A DNA stretch of 64,000 nt from Dehalococcoidales bacterium. Lineage in GTDB: Bacteria > Chloroflexota > Dehalococcoidia > Dehalococcoidales > UBA3254. Position numbers and translations under genes: made by a program. Shown here one piece after another: positions 1 to 8,560 of this stretch; within the stretch, counting starts at the first letter, position 1, and each line of letters opens with the position of its first letter. The notes under the pieces are model-generated. The model worked only from the letters and a program-made list of their open reading frames with translations, was not told the DNA's origin and did not search any database. The stretch is taken from NCBI GenBank assembly GCA_016926695.1, contig JAFGOB010000088.1, forward strand, positions 29,617 through 93,616. Reading direction: 5' to 3'.

Positions 1-1704
1 CATAGCGGTCTCATCGTCAAACAGGAACCAGGCCAGGCTGCGCGCCAGCTCGGTCTTGCCCACACCCGTTGGGCCCAGGAACATAAAGCTTCCGATAGGC
101 CTCCTGGGGTCCTTCAGACCGGCGCGGCTCCTGCGGATAGCCTCGGAAACGGTCTGGACAGCCTCATGCTGGTCTATCATACGCTCATGTATGCGCTCTT
201 CCATATGTACCAGCTTCTGGGTCTCCCCTTCCATCATTTGAGAAACCGGAATACCCGTCCACTTTGAGACCAGGACGGCGATATTTTCCTCATCTACCGA
301 TTCGTCGATCTTGGCCTGTTTCAGCCACTCAGCCTTGGCCTGTTTATATTCGTTTTCCAGCCGGAGCCTTTCAACCTTGATCTCTGCCGCCCTGGGATAG
401 TCCTGTCTCTGTGAGGCAGCTTCCTCTTCCATGATCAACTGTTTGAGTTTGTCCTCGGATGACTTGACACCGGGCGGGGCGCTTTGAGCATCTATCCTGA
501 GCTTGCTGGCCGCCTCGTCAATCAGGTCGATTGCCTTATCCGGCAGGTGCCTTTCCGTGATGTAACGCTGGCTCAACCTGGCTGCAGCTTCCAGTGCCGC
601 ATCGGTAATTTTTACTTTATGATGGGCCTCGTAACGGGGACGCAGACCGATTAAAATCTGGACTGTCTGCTCAATGGTAGGCTCATTGACGTATACCGGC
701 TGGAAACGCCTCTCAAGCGCCTTGTCCTTCTCAATATATTTACGGTATTCGTCCAGGGTAGTGGCCCCGATCGTTTGCAACTCGCCATGCGCCAGAGCCG
801 GCTTAAGCATATTGCTGGCGTCAATCGCTCCCTCGGCCGCGCCTGCGCCAACCACGGTATGTATTTCATCTATAAAGAGGATTATTTCTCCCTTTGAGTT
901 CCTGATTTCATCCATTACCGCTTTCAGCCGTTCCTCAAACTCGCCGCGGAACTTGCTGCCTGCTACCAGGGCGCCCATATCCAGCGCCGCAACCCTGCGT
1001 CCCTTCAATGAGTCCGGAACGTCATCCGCCACGATTTTTTGGGCCAGACCTTCCGCAATAGCGGTTTTTCCCACACCCGCATCTCCTACAATAACCGGGT
1101 TATTCTTGGTACGGCGTGTCAGGATCTGCATAACCCTCTTGATTTCATCCTCACGCCCGATCACCGGATCAAGCTTACCCTGCCTGGCCAGTTCGGTCAG
1201 ATCGCGGCTGTATTTTTCCAGTGAGCGGTACTTGCTCTCCGCCCTGGCATCGGTGACACGATGCCCGCCGCGTATCTCCTGTAAAGCGCGGTAGACCTTT
1301 TCCTGATCGATACCGGCATTGCGCAGAATCCCGGCAGCTTCCCCCTTGCGTTCCAGGGTCATGGCGATCAACAGGTGCTCCGTGCCGATGAACTCATCTT
1401 TGAGCCGCTTGGCTTCGGAATCCGCTCCCTGTAGAAGTTCCTGGATGCGGGGAGTAGCATATATTTGCCCCGTATCATAGGCTATTTTGGGCATTTTTTC
1501 CAGTGCAGCCCCTACCTGCTGCCTGATGTTGTCGGGATTGACTCCCAGCGATTTCATGATATCCAGAATAAGCCCTTTCTCCTGCTGAAGCAAAGCCATC
1601 AGAATATGTTCTACATCCCATTGATTATGTTTGTAATTACGGACAAGCTCTTGAGACGCTGCCAGGGCTTCCTGTGCTTGTTCGGTAAATTTGTCCTGCC
1701 TCAT
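1..1704 (-). CDS. ClpB/ClpC-family AAA+ chaperone, N-terminal 568 residues (cut by window edge)
   Basis: Hexameric AAA+ unfoldase that remodels or disaggregates proteins after stress. Reading starts at ATG 1704 and leaves the window at base 1, inside the second ATPase module. Visible parts: Clp N domain (about 1-145), first AAA+ module with Walker A GDAGVGKT near residue 205 and Walker B ILFIDE near 278, a short middle segment (about 410-465), and the second Walker A GPTGVGKT near 544. The N domain and first module read like ClpB, but the second Walker A lies about 60 residues earlier than in classical ClpB, so the long coiled-coil middle domain is missing and the spacing is ClpC-like. Its ATG overlaps the hspR stop by ATGA, so it is translationally coupled in a dnaJ-hspR-clp operon. 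ClpB-like or ClpC-like naming cannot be settled without the C terminus (ClpP-docking loop). Confidence 0.93.
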   Translation of the reverse strand, partial: MRQDKFTEQAQEALAASQELVRNYKHNQWDVEHILMALLQQEKGLILDIMKSLGVNPDNIRQQVGAALEKMPKIAYDTGQIYATPRIQELLQGADSEAKRLKDEFIGTEHLLIAMTLERKGEAAGILRNAGIDQEKVYRALQEIRGGHRVTDARAESKYRSLEKYSRDLTELARQGKLDPVIGREDEIKRVMQILTRRTKNNPVIVGDAGVGKTAIAEGLAQKIVADDVPDSLKGRRVAALDMGALVAGSKFRGEFEERLKAVMDEIRNSKGEIILFIDEIHTVVGAGAAEGAIDASNMLKPALAHGELQTIGATTLDEYRKYIEKDKALERRFQPVYVNEPTIEQTVQILIGLRPRYEAHHKVKITDAALEAAARLSQRYITERHLPDKAIDLIDEAASKLRIDAQSAPPGVKSSEDKLKQLIMEEEAASQRQDYPRAAEIKVERLRLENEYKQAKAEWLKQAKIDESVDEENIAVLVSKWTGIPVSQMMEGETQKLVHMEERIHERMIDQHEAVQTVSEAIRRSRAGLKDPRRPIGSFMFLGPTGVGKTELARSLAWFLFDDETAM

Positions 1705-2015
1705 TTCTTTTCTCCTCTCAGTTCCTCAATTTCCTTTTCAAGTTCCTGTATTATTGACTGGAGTTCTTCAATCTGCCTCGTCATGCGCATAATCACCTCC
1801 GCGCCAGCCAGGTTGACACCCAGAGTGTCAATCAGGGTTTTCATATGGCGCAATTGCTCCAGGTCGTATTCCGAGTACAGACGGATGTTCCCGCGCGAGC
1901 GCGATGGTTCAATCACGCCAATTCTCTCATAATAACGCAGGGTATGAGTCTGTATACCCAGCATCCTGGCGGCAACACTGATTACATAGCGTGGTTCATT
2001 TTCTTCTTTTCTCAT
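1701..2015 (-). CDS. hspR: HspR-like MerR-family heat-shock repressor
   Basis: A 104-residue MerR-type DNA-binding protein. The N-terminal winged helix-turn-helix (about 8-75) contains the typical RYYERIGVIEPSRSRGNIRLY stretch, and the C-terminal third is a Glu-rich coiled coil (about 80-103) for dimerisation. In actinobacteria and some other bacteria HspR represses dnaK and clpB operons with DnaK as co-repressor; that role is inferred here from sequence type and from its place between dnaJ and the Clp ATPase gene. It starts 4 bases after the dnaJ stop and its TGA overlaps the next ATG, so it is cotranscribed and probably autoregulated through the promoter upstream of dnaJ. Confidence 0.85.
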   Translation of the reverse strand: MRKEENEPRYVISVAARMLGIQTHTLRYYERIGVIEPSRSRGNIRLYSEYDLEQLRHMKTLIDTLGVNLAGAEVIMRMTRQIEELQSIIQELEKEIEELRGEKK

Positions 2016-2019
2016 TTTC

Positions 2020-3042
2020 CTACCTCATACGGGATTCAGGCGGACGTAATTCTCTCAACCTGGTAAACAGGGCCTTTTCTTCCTGGGAAAGACCGGTAGG
2101 CAAGGTTACTTTTATCGTCACTAAGAGGTCTCCCCTGGCAGAATCCGCCAGATTCGGCATACCCTGTCCGGTCAGCCGGAATATTTGTTCGTTTTGAGTT
2201 TCAGGCGGTATCCTCAAGGCCAGTTTCGTGCCTTTAAGAGTCGGTACCTGTATCTCTCCTCCCAGCACTGCCGAGACCAGAGTTACCTGTATATCAACAT
2301 ACAGGTCATCCTCTTTTCGCTGGAACACGTTATGGTGCTGTACGGATATCACCAGGTACAGGTCACCCGGCGTTCCACCGGCCTGTCCCCGCTCGCCTTT
2401 GCCGGCAATACGTACGCGTGAACCGTTGTTTACACCGGCGGGTATTTTCACTTCAAGGCGTTTCACCTGGTGTACAACACCTGCCCCACGGCAAACGGAA
2501 CAGGGTAAATTTTGTATATAACCGGTGCCGCTGCATGAAGTACAGGGGACTTCCGTCTTTAATGCTATATTTCTTATAGCTCCGTTGTAGGCCTCTTCCA
2601 GGCTTATTTCAACGGAATGTTCCAGGTCATGGCCTTTCCTTGCCCGTGCAGTCCTGCTCCTAGTGCCGGTCCCGGCCCTGCTGCCGAAAAACTCATTAAA
2701 AATATCCCCCAGGTCTCCTTCTTCGAAATGAAAAGTCTGTTCCTGACCGCCTCTCTGAAAAAATTCCCATCCGCCGGGGGGCGGCTGCCGGTGAGTAGCC
2801 TTTTCATAACGTTCGGCCTCTTCCCACTGATCGCCGTACTTGTCGTATTTTTTACGCTTCACAGAGTCCGACAGGACTTCATAGGCCTCATTGATCAGCT
2901 TAAAGCGTTCCTCAGCGGACTTGTTCCCCGGATTTACATCCGGATGATACTGACGGGCCAGCCTACGGTAGGCCTGTTTTATATCTTTGTCAACTGCGTT
3001 ACGGCTGATTCCCAGGATGTTGTAATAATCTTTTCCAGCCAT
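2020..3042 (-). CDS. dnaJ: DnaJ/CbpA-type co-chaperone with a single reduced zinc centre
   Basis: A 340-residue Hsp40 that stimulates DnaK ATPase activity and delivers substrate. The J domain occupies 1-70 with HPD at 33-35; a Gly/Phe-rich linker follows to about 145; two C-terminal beta-sandwich domains run to the end. Instead of the four CXXCXGXG repeats of classical DnaJ there are only two pairs, at C167/C170 and C181/C184, which can bind one zinc. It is therefore intermediate between DnaJ and CbpA. It is the first gene of the dnaJ-hspR-clp operon. The ATG at 3042 has only a weak GA-rich ribosome site (GAGAGGTATCGG). No dnaK or grpE lies in the window. Confidence 0.93.
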   Translation of the reverse strand: MAGKDYYNILGISRNAVDKDIKQAYRRLARQYHPDVNPGNKSAEERFKLINEAYEVLSDSVKRKKYDKYGDQWEEAERYEKATHRQPPPGGWEFFQRGGQEQTFHFEEGDLGDIFNEFFGSRAGTGTRSRTARARKGHDLEHSVEISLEEAYNGAIRNIALKTEVPCTSCSGTGYIQNLPCSVCRGAGVVHQVKRLEVKIPAGVNNGSRVRIAGKGERGQAGGTPGDLYLVISVQHHNVFQRKEDDLYVDIQVTLVSAVLGGEIQVPTLKGTKLALRIPPETQNEQIFRLTGQGMPNLADSARGDLLVTIKVTLPTGLSQEEKALFTRLRELRPPESRMR

Positions 3043-3116
3043 TTTCCGATACCTCTCTTATTTTCTACTCCTGGGAGTAAAATTCTATATTTCGCTCGAA
3101 TAATCTTAACAATTAT

Positions 3117-3145
3117 ATATTAACTTATTTTGAGCAATATTTCAA
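3117..3145 (-). promoter_or_regulatory. Candidate sigma-70 promoter of the dnaJ-hspR-clp operon
   Basis: On the minus strand a -35 box TTGAAA (3145-3140) and a -10 box TAATAT (3122-3117) are separated by 17 bases, about 75 bases before the dnaJ ATG. A half-site pair TTGA-N8-TCAA overlaps the -35 box. It recalls the arms of the HspR operator HAIR (CTTGAGT-N7-ACTCAAG) but the spacing is shorter, so an HspR operator is only a possibility. Confidence 0.45.
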
Positions 3146-3193
3146 GAAGTTAGCAAATTATTATTAAGGCTGGCTGGTCTAAGAGGTAATCAA

Positions 3194-3769
3194 TTAACCC
3201 AGGACTTCCCGGTAAATCTCCAGGAATTGCTTCAGTATGGCGGCTGTGGCCCCGGTTATCCGCTTGTCCTGGTAGTAATAGACATGGGGGTGGTAAGGGA
3301 CGCCGTTCTCAAAAAACTCAGGTTCAACACGGCAGGTCCCTTTCTCCATCAAGGCCCTCACAGGTATGATGATGATTTCATCGATCTCAAACCTGCTCGT
3401 TTTGAAATCATAGTCTTCTTTTATCGAGCCGACGAAAGGGCTGATAATATAATTGGAGAACCTGGTCGGAATATCGTCAAGTTCCCCCAGGATTTCAACA
3501 TCCCCGGGCTTCAATCCGATTTCTTCATAGCTTTCACGCATAGCGGTATCAAGGAGGGAGCCGTCTTTTTCATCGAATCCTCCTCCCGGAAAAGAAATTT
3601 CACCCTTATGGTAACGGACCTGCTGGGACCGGCGGGTAAACAGCAGGTACTGCCGGTCGTCTTTTATAAAAAGAGGCAACAGAACAGCCGAGAGCACTCT
3701 GCCTTTCTCGTGGATACGGCGGACCGGCCTTCGCGCAAGATACTCCTTCAGTTTCAGGTTGGCATTCAA
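3194..3769 (-). CDS. Nudix hydrolase, CoA pyrophosphatase (NudL)-like
   Basis: Hydrolyses a nucleoside diphosphate linked to another moiety; the likely substrate is CoA or an acyl-CoA. The 191-residue protein carries the Nudix box at 62-86 (G-X5-E-X7-REXXEEXG pattern ending in RESYEEIGL). Just before it is RRSQQVRYHKGEISFPGG (46-63), which matches the CoA-pyrophosphatase subfamily signature with conserved basic residues. It is a single gene, not overlapping its neighbours. No clear Shine-Dalgarno precedes the ATG, so the start is uncertain. The substrate is inferred from the subfamily motif. Confidence 0.85.
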   Translation of the reverse strand: MNANLKLKEYLARRPVRRIHEKGRVLSAVLLPLFIKDDRQYLLFTRRSQQVRYHKGEISFPGGGFDEKDGSLLDTAMRESYEEIGLKPGDVEILGELDDIPTRFSNYIISPFVGSIKEDYDFKTSRFEIDEIIIIPVRALMEKGTCRVEPEFFENGVPYHPHVYYYQDKRITGATAAILKQFLEIYREVLG

Positions 3770-3970
3770 CAGCGAGCTTTCCAGAACAGCATCCTTTCTC
3801 TCAGCAGGATCAACCTGTTAAAGCGGTGATTTCTTATCTCTATTATAGCCCTAATCAGCCGGGGACTCATCTTTCCGGCTGAAGTTGCATTTATCCGGCG
3901 CCGGATGTATGTTTGATGTTAGCCCGAAGACTACGGATACAACCCGATTTCTCTTCCAGGACAGGTGTAT

Positions 3971-5539
3971 ATGAAACCGGACCCGAAAGTCCCGCAGATA
4001 GATATCAACGAGCAGTTCAAACAGGCCCTTGATCTGCTGGAGAACACGCATAAATGCGTATTCATCACCGGCCGGGCTGGTACGGGAAAGTCAACCCTGC
4101 TGAGCTATTTCAGGCTTATTACCAGCAAAAAGGTAGCCGTCCTTGCTCCCACCGGCGTCGCAGCTTTGAATGTCAAAGGCCAGACCGTCCATTCCTTTTT
4201 CCGCTTTAAACCCGGGGTTACTCTTAAACTGGTAAAAAAGCTGCGTTCAGGTGATGGGGGAAAACTGATTTACCGGAAACTCGATGCTATAGTAATTGAT
4301 GAGATCTCCATGGTCAGGGCAGACCTGCTTGACTGCGTGGATAAATTTTTACGTCTGAACGGTCCTGATCCAGAAAAGCCATTCGGGGGTATACAGATGA
4401 TCTTTATAGGCGACCTCTACCAGTTACCGCCTGTTATCACCACCAGGGAAAGGGAAGGCTTCGCTTCTCTCTACAAGACCCCCTATTTTTACAGCGCAAG
4501 AGTCTTTGACGTCCTTGAAATGGAATTCCTCGAGCTGGAAAAAATTTACCGGCAGCATGACCCTGATTTTATCAACCTGCTCAATTCCATCCGTAACCGC
4601 TCAATAGATGAAGAGGGACTTGCCCGCCTGAACAGCCGCTATAAACCCGGATTCGAACCCTCTACCGGCGATCATTATGTATACCTTACCACCACTAATG
4701 AAATGGCCTCAACAGTCAATAACTTTCAGCTCAACCAGCTCGACAGCCCCCTGTACATTCTTAAAGGCGTGATCGAAGGAGATTTCGGGAAGGAGTACCT
4801 GCCCACGGCTGTTGATCTCCAGGTCAAGACAGGCGCCCAGATCATGCTCCTTAATAATGACGCTGACGGGCGCTGGGTCAACGGCACTATCGGGGAAATC
4901 GACGAGATTTGCCCGGACGAGGACGGCAATCAGATTATCGTAGCAACGCTTCCGGATGGAATCGCGGAGATTACCCCGTTTACCTGGGAAATATACCGCT
5001 TTACGGTAGACGGCGAAGCCTTGCAGTCCGAGGTAATCGGCACGTTCACCCAGTACCCGCTCATACTGGCCTGGGCCATTACCATCCATAAAAGCCAGGG
5101 GAAAACCTTCGATAAGGTGGTGATAGATATCGGCAGCGGTACCTTCGCGCACGGTCAGATGTACGTGGCTTTGAGCCGCTGTACCACCTTTAACGGCATT
5201 ATACTGAAACGCCGGATACTCAAAAATCATATCCGGACGGACTATAAAGTGGTGGATTTCCTGACAAGCTTCCAGTATCAGAAAGCCGAATTGAATTGCT
5301 CCACTGAAGAAAAAATGGATACCATCCGAAAGGCCATCCGGGATAACGTACCGCTGGATATTGTTTATCTGAAACCATCGGATGAGAAGACACGCAGGAC
5401 TATACTGCCCCGCTGTATCGGAGAAATGGAATACGGGGGGAAAAGCTACCTGGGTTTGCGTGCCTTTTGCCTCAACCGCAATGACGAGAGGACCTTCCGG
5501 GTGGACAGGATACTGGAGATACATGAGGCCGGCCGGTAA
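3971..5539 (+). CDS. PIF1/RecD-like superfamily 1 helicase
   Basis: A 522-residue ATP-dependent DNA helicase. Walker A GRAGTGKST is at 34-42 and the DEAD-like Walker B IVIDEISM is near 98-105. Further motifs include the IFIGDLYQLPP stretch near 150 typical of the PIF1/RecD branch, and the C-terminal UvrD-type motif AITIHKSQGKTFDKVV near 365. It lacks the long N-terminal domains of RecD2. About 90 residues follow the last motif with no family I recognise. An upstream in-frame GTG at 3965 is possible, but ATG 3971 sits at better distance from AGGA (3957-3960). Proteins of this type act in replication-fork or G-quadruplex processing; the precise role is not visible. Monocistronic. Confidence 0.87.
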   Translation: MKPDPKVPQIDINEQFKQALDLLENTHKCVFITGRAGTGKSTLLSYFRLITSKKVAVLAPTGVAALNVKGQTVHSFFRFKPGVTLKLVKKLRSGDGGKLIYRKLDAIVIDEISMVRADLLDCVDKFLRLNGPDPEKPFGGIQMIFIGDLYQLPPVITTREREGFASLYKTPYFYSARVFDVLEMEFLELEKIYRQHDPDFINLLNSIRNRSIDEEGLARLNSRYKPGFEPSTGDHYVYLTTTNEMASTVNNFQLNQLDSPLYILKGVIEGDFGKEYLPTAVDLQVKTGAQIMLLNNDADGRWVNGTIGEIDEICPDEDGNQIIVATLPDGIAEITPFTWEIYRFTVDGEALQSEVIGTFTQYPLILAWAITIHKSQGKTFDKVVIDIGSGTFAHGQMYVALSRCTTFNGIILKRRILKNHIRTDYKVVDFLTSFQYQKAELNCSTEEKMDTIRKAIRDNVPLDIVYLKPSDEKTRRTILPRCIGEMEYGGKSYLGLRAFCLNRNDERTFRVDRILEIHEAGR

Positions 5540-5544
5540 CGACC

Positions 5545-5610
5545 GTAGTACCTCGTAATCTGCTTTACGGTCACTTAAAGCTTATAGTGCCTTAAACACT
5601 GTAAACTTAA
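5545..5610. repeat. Left arm of a 66-base imperfect inverted repeat flanking the MBL hydrolase gene
   Basis: This arm is the imperfect reverse complement of 6321-6386. The inner 14 bases (CACTGTAAACTTAA, 5597-5610) are identical to the reverse complement of 6321-6334. A 28-base middle matches at about 16 positions, and the outer 24 bases match at about 20. By hand count about 50 of 66 bases agree with no gap. Together the arms bracket 5626-6267. Confidence 0.75.
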
Positions 5611-5625
5611 CTAACCGGCGCTACG

Positions 5626-6267
5626 CTACATCGTCCAGGTAACGTCCCCGCACAGCTCCGGGTCATGTGAACGATCAGAGAAAGCGGCATATTCCTCTCT
5701 GGCTGTTTTGATTGTAGTATGGCCTCCATGGCCGGGGTAGACCAGGGTCTCACCAGGCAGGACGAAAAGCCTTTGGGTAATCGATTCAATTATGCGGGCG
5801 AAATCGGCCGGTGAGTCCGTCCTGCCGGGTCCCCCCGGAAAGAGCGTATCTCCTGCAAGAAGGAAGTTACCGAACTTCAAACAAATGCTGCCCGGCGTAT
5901 GACCGGGCGTATGGATAACGTCAATCCTGATTTCGCCGATGGAAACAGCATCCCCGTCATTCAGCGGCATTTCGGGCCGGAAGGCCAGCCGGCTATGGTT
6001 GTCGGCCGGATGAACCGCCAGCGGCGCAATAACCTTTTCACGAACAGCTTTCAGACCACCGGTATGATCGATATGGTTATGCGTCAGAAAAATACATTCA
6101 CATACGGTACCGTTCAGGTTATCGATTATAGCGGGGGCGCCGTCAGGCGCATCGACCAGGGCGCTTTTTCCTGTCTTTTTACAAGCAACAATATAGGAGT
6201 TGGTATCCCATTGGCCCAGAACCATGCGCCTGATGGCTATATCATCGTTGTCAAGGATAATGTCCAT
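5626..6267 (-). CDS. Metallo-beta-lactamase-fold hydrolase, glyoxalase II-like
   Basis: A 213-residue metal-dependent hydrolase. The zinc motif is THNHIDH (62-68), followed by HTPGHTPGS with the third metal-ligand region near 120, GDTLFPGGPGRTD near 145, and YPGHGG near 185. These are the motifs of small hydroxyacylglutathione-hydrolase-like enzymes, which cleave thioesters such as S-lactoylglutathione or related thiol conjugates; the actual substrate is unknown. The ATG at 6267 has GAGAGGAT 6 bases upstream. The gene is alone on its strand and lies between two long inverted-repeat arms (5545-5610 and 6321-6386), which makes it look like a movable one-gene unit. Confidence 0.88.
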   Translation of the reverse strand: MDIILDNDDIAIRRMVLGQWDTNSYIVACKKTGKSALVDAPDGAPAIIDNLNGTVCECIFLTHNHIDHTGGLKAVREKVIAPLAVHPADNHSRLAFRPEMPLNDGDAVSIGEIRIDVIHTPGHTPGSICLKFGNFLLAGDTLFPGGPGRTDSPADFARIIESITQRLFVLPGETLVYPGHGGHTTIKTAREEYAAFSDRSHDPELCGDVTWTM

Positions 6268-6320
6268 GGATATCCTCTCAATATGCGTTTCTGATCTAAG
6301 GCTACTGTAGTGACAGTAAA

Positions 6321-6386
6321 TTAAGTTTACAGTGCTCAGCAGGCTTTTAGCTTCAAGCTACTGTAAAGCTGTTTATGAGGCACTAC
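6321..6386. repeat. Right arm of the 66-base imperfect inverted repeat
   Basis: Partner of 5545-5610. The inner end TTAAGTTTACAGTG (6321-6334) is a perfect inverted match; the outer end GAGGCACTAC (6377-6386) matches GAGGTACTAC read on the minus strand from the left arm. Spacing between matching blocks (28 bases) is identical in both arms. Confidence 0.75.
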
Positions 6387-6482
6387 ACTACCATAAAAAT
6401 ATGGGGATTGTATAGCAAATGGTATGCCTACAGGCCTAAAACAAACATGATAACAAAAATACTCTGTAAAGAAGTAAGAAAG

Positions 6483-6580
6483 ATGTCATGCTGGAGGACC
6501 CCGATACACCTTGATTCCTATCGGGGGGACGGCAACCGCAGGTTGCCGCAGCATCCTCAGGGTGGGGTGGAAATGACTGA
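6483..6580. repeat. Diverged copy of the GGCAACC palindromic repeat
   Basis: Contains the palindrome GGCAACCGCAGGTTGCC (6531-6547), preceded by TGTCATGCTGGAGG and followed by GCAGCATCCTCAGGG. The order and text match the reverse complement of the core of the MITE-like element at 52874-52994. The terminal CAAAAAGGT repeats of that element are not recognisable here, so this is a truncated or older copy. Confidence 0.6.
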
Positions 6581-6609
6581 CATTGATAGTCCAGGAAGAA
6601 ACCATTCTT

Positions 6610-6846
6610 TCAGGCATATACTTTTATTCCCCTGCTGCCCAATAATTTCTCGATCTCTGCTCGTTCGGGAAGCCCGTCAGTGTTTACCCCTGTGCTGACG
6701 CATAGTAACTCAATACCCCTCGGATTACCCTTCGCATCGTAATCAATACGCCTTTCGTTATCCAGATCTCTACCATAAGAGTATGGTTTATCACTCAGAA
6801 ATATATAAACAGCATCAGCCTCTTGATCATAACTCATTTTAAACAT
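6610..6846 (-). CDS. DUF2283 family small protein
   Basis: A 78-residue protein. The start MSYDQEADAVYIFLSDKPY (from residue 4) and the later RRIDYDAKGNPRGIELL are the hallmarks of DUF2283 (YDxEADALYI ... DxxGxxxGIEIL). Function is unknown; family members are often encoded next to DUF4258 proteins and have been proposed as antitoxin-like partners. Here the gene starts 11 bases after the DUF4258 stop with AAGGA in the gap, so the two form an operon. The start could also be M4. Confidence 0.8.
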   Translation of the reverse strand: MFKMSYDQEADAVYIFLSDKPYSYGRDLDNERRIDYDAKGNPRGIELLCVSTGVNTDGLPERAEIEKLLGSRGIKVYA

Positions 6847-6857
6847 ACTTTTTTCCT

Positions 6858-7076
6858 TTAATAGTCAGCCGCGGTAATCACAGGATCGCCAGGGTTACTT
6901 CCTTTAACTACTTTTATTCCTCTTCCGTTCACTATTGCCTTATATATATAATTACCTTTTTTGTCAGTATACCTGGTTTCCCAATTCTCAAGACACTCCA
7001 TTACTTCACCTTCAGTAATAGAGCGTTCTTTCATTTGCATTCTTGCGTGCCTGGTATAGCATGGTTTTTTATCCAA
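6858..7076 (-). CDS. DUF4258 domain protein, putative toxin-like partner
   Basis: A 72-residue basic protein. The pattern YTRHARMQMKERSITEGEV near the start and the conserved GRGIKVV ... VITAADY end match DUF4258, a small domain related to the BrnT/RelE-like fold class and often found beside DUF2283. The first gene of a two-gene unit with the DUF2283 gene. A toxin-antitoxin function is inference from pairing and size only. Upstream (7077-7340) is A+T-rich spacer shared with the divergent zinc-ribbon gene. Confidence 0.75.
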   Translation of the reverse strand: MDKKPCYTRHARMQMKERSITEGEVMECLENWETRYTDKKGNYIYKAIVNGRGIKVVKGSNPGDPVITAADY

Positions 7077-7340
7077 TTCAGCCGGTATCCAACAATATTT
7101 CCCTCAACCACCCCTTTATTTACGACAGTTATCACCAATATTATGATAGTATAACTGAAGACTGAGGGATGTCAATTTAAGGGAAAACACTGTTTTGTAA
7201 GAAAGCAAACTCAACGATTCTGAAGTTAAATCCCTGTTCTATGTTTGACGATAGTGTTAAAATTAGACCTGATGACATGGTACGGAGACAGAGAAAGAGT
7301 CAGCGGAGGCTTTCCCTGTAACCGGGAAGGTAAATAATAA

Positions 7341-7664
7341 ATGTGGCTGTTCAGGAGAAAGAAGAAAGAAACCGGGCCGAAAGGATCGGTACCGCGCTGT
7401 AATTTCTGCGGCAGTACCAATACAATGCTGCACAACTATCACGGCGGAGACGATCCCAATCCCGTCAGAACGTGGAGGGGGCAGCGCTATCTTACCTGCC
7501 GCTGCCTGGACTGCGGACGTGAATTTTATATCGATGAACCCGCCGGAGGTATACCCGCGGATATGCCGACGGATGAAGATATGATAGATGAGGATGAGTT
7601 GAGAAGGGCCGAGGAAGAACTGAAAAGGCAGATAGACGACGAAGACGACCGCATGTTAAGGTAA
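7341..7664 (+). CDS. Small zinc-ribbon protein with acidic tail, function unknown
   Basis: A 107-residue protein with a basic N terminus (RRKKKE), then a putative zinc ribbon built from CNFCGS (about 20-25) and CRCLDCGREFY (about 52-62), and an acidic C-terminal third (EDMIDEDELRRAEEELKRQ) likely to form a helix. I do not recognise a named family. The ribbon could bind nucleic acid or another protein. The ATG has AAGG about 9 bases upstream. Stands alone between divergent and convergent neighbours. Confidence 0.75.
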   Translation: MWLFRRKKKETGPKGSVPRCNFCGSTNTMLHNYHGGDDPNPVRTWRGQRYLTCRCLDCGREFYIDEPAGGIPADMPTDEDMIDEDELRRAEEELKRQIDDEDDRMLR

Positions 7665-7866
7665 CAGGCTTCAGTCGCCGGTTTCCGAATAGCCTCCTGA
7701 CCCGGGATTTTGATAAAAATACTTATAAAATAGGCTTAATTAATAAGGATATGAGGTACCCCTTCTTATTCCTATCCCCTAAAAGGGGCTTCTCCGATGG
7801 AGAAGGAGGCTTATTGCAGTAACGCAAACCGTACCCTCAAGAATGAAACACGGTATCCGGACGGAC

Positions 7867-8298
7867 TTACACCGGCGAAGGAGGTATCGTCGTTCCCGTG
7901 GCCTTGGCCAGGAGTTTGCCGTTCTGGTTGGTGACAATCATCTCTGATATTCCCACCCTTCTGCCGCTTCGCAGTACCCGTCCTTCAGCAGTAAGCTCAT
8001 CCCCGGCTGTCGCCGGGGCCAGGAGATGGATGTTGAACTGGGAGGCCAGGCTGGGCATGCTGAGCGAATTTATCGCCAGCGAAAAGGCATAATCGGCGAC
8101 CGCCATGATGATGGAACCAAATACCACACCGTTAAAGTTCAGGTATTCCGGCAGCATTTTCATGGACACCTTGGAATAACCGGGGGAAAGCTCCAGCACC
8201 TTAATTTTCAAGAAAGAAGCAATGGGCTCTCCTTCCATTTTAGCCATCAGGTCCACCAGGTTTCCGTTATTTTGGGAAAGAGTATTTTGTTCCGGCAT
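7867..8298 (-). CDS. PaaI-type hotdog-fold acyl-CoA thioesterase
   Basis: A 143-residue single hotdog domain. The segment LNFNGVVFGSIIMAVADYAFSLAINS (about 52-77) is the PaaI/4HBT region, with N and D in the positions usually catalytic (N-x-x-G-x-x-x-G ... D). Such enzymes hydrolyse aryl- or acyl-CoA thioesters in the cytoplasm. An excellent Shine-Dalgarno AGGAGG lies 8 bases before ATG 8298. It sits near a CoA-transferase and CoA-ligase (8.9-11.7 kb), which fits a role in CoA-thioester metabolism, but it is not in their operon. Confidence 0.87.
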   Translation of the reverse strand: MPEQNTLSQNNGNLVDLMAKMEGEPIASFLKIKVLELSPGYSKVSMKMLPEYLNFNGVVFGSIIMAVADYAFSLAINSLSMPSLASQFNIHLLAPATAGDELTAEGRVLRSGRRVGISEMIVTNQNGKLLAKATGTTIPPSPV

Positions 8299-8560
8299 AA
8301 AAGATACCTCCTGCCTGAAAACAGTCTCCTGCGACTTGTTTAATTATAACATACCGGATCGTCAACAAACACTATTTGAACGTAATACTACATTTTCTAT
8401 CCATTTCGTCCAGCCTTTTATACCTGATATCTCCGCAGTAATGAGGAAGAACGGGTTATCAATTTGCGGAAGCCAGGATTCACCCATACCGTATTCCTGA
8501 AGCTGTGTTATAATACTAAACATGCCGCCCCGATTATCGGAATTATTATAGGAGGAAGGT

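Larger units (their letters stand above)
6268..6609. other. Gene-free spacer with inverted-repeat arm and palindromic repeat
   Basis: This 342-base gap contains the right arm of the 66-base inverted repeat (6321-6386) and a diverged copy of the GGCAACC palindromic repeat (about 6483-6580). The stretch between them (6390-6480) is A+T-rich with nothing recognisable. The open frame running through it on the plus strand crosses both repeats and is not credible as a gene. Confidence 0.6.

Noticed and set aside
3131..3150. HspR operator (HAIR) upstream of dnaJ
   Set aside because: Only TTGA-N8-TCAA is present; the consensus needs CTTGAGT-N7-ACTCAAG, so it was noted with the promoter but not called.
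6375..6698. 107-codon plus-strand frame
   Set aside because: It runs through an inverted-repeat arm and a palindromic repeat and then antisense over the DUF2283 gene, so the frame is accidental.
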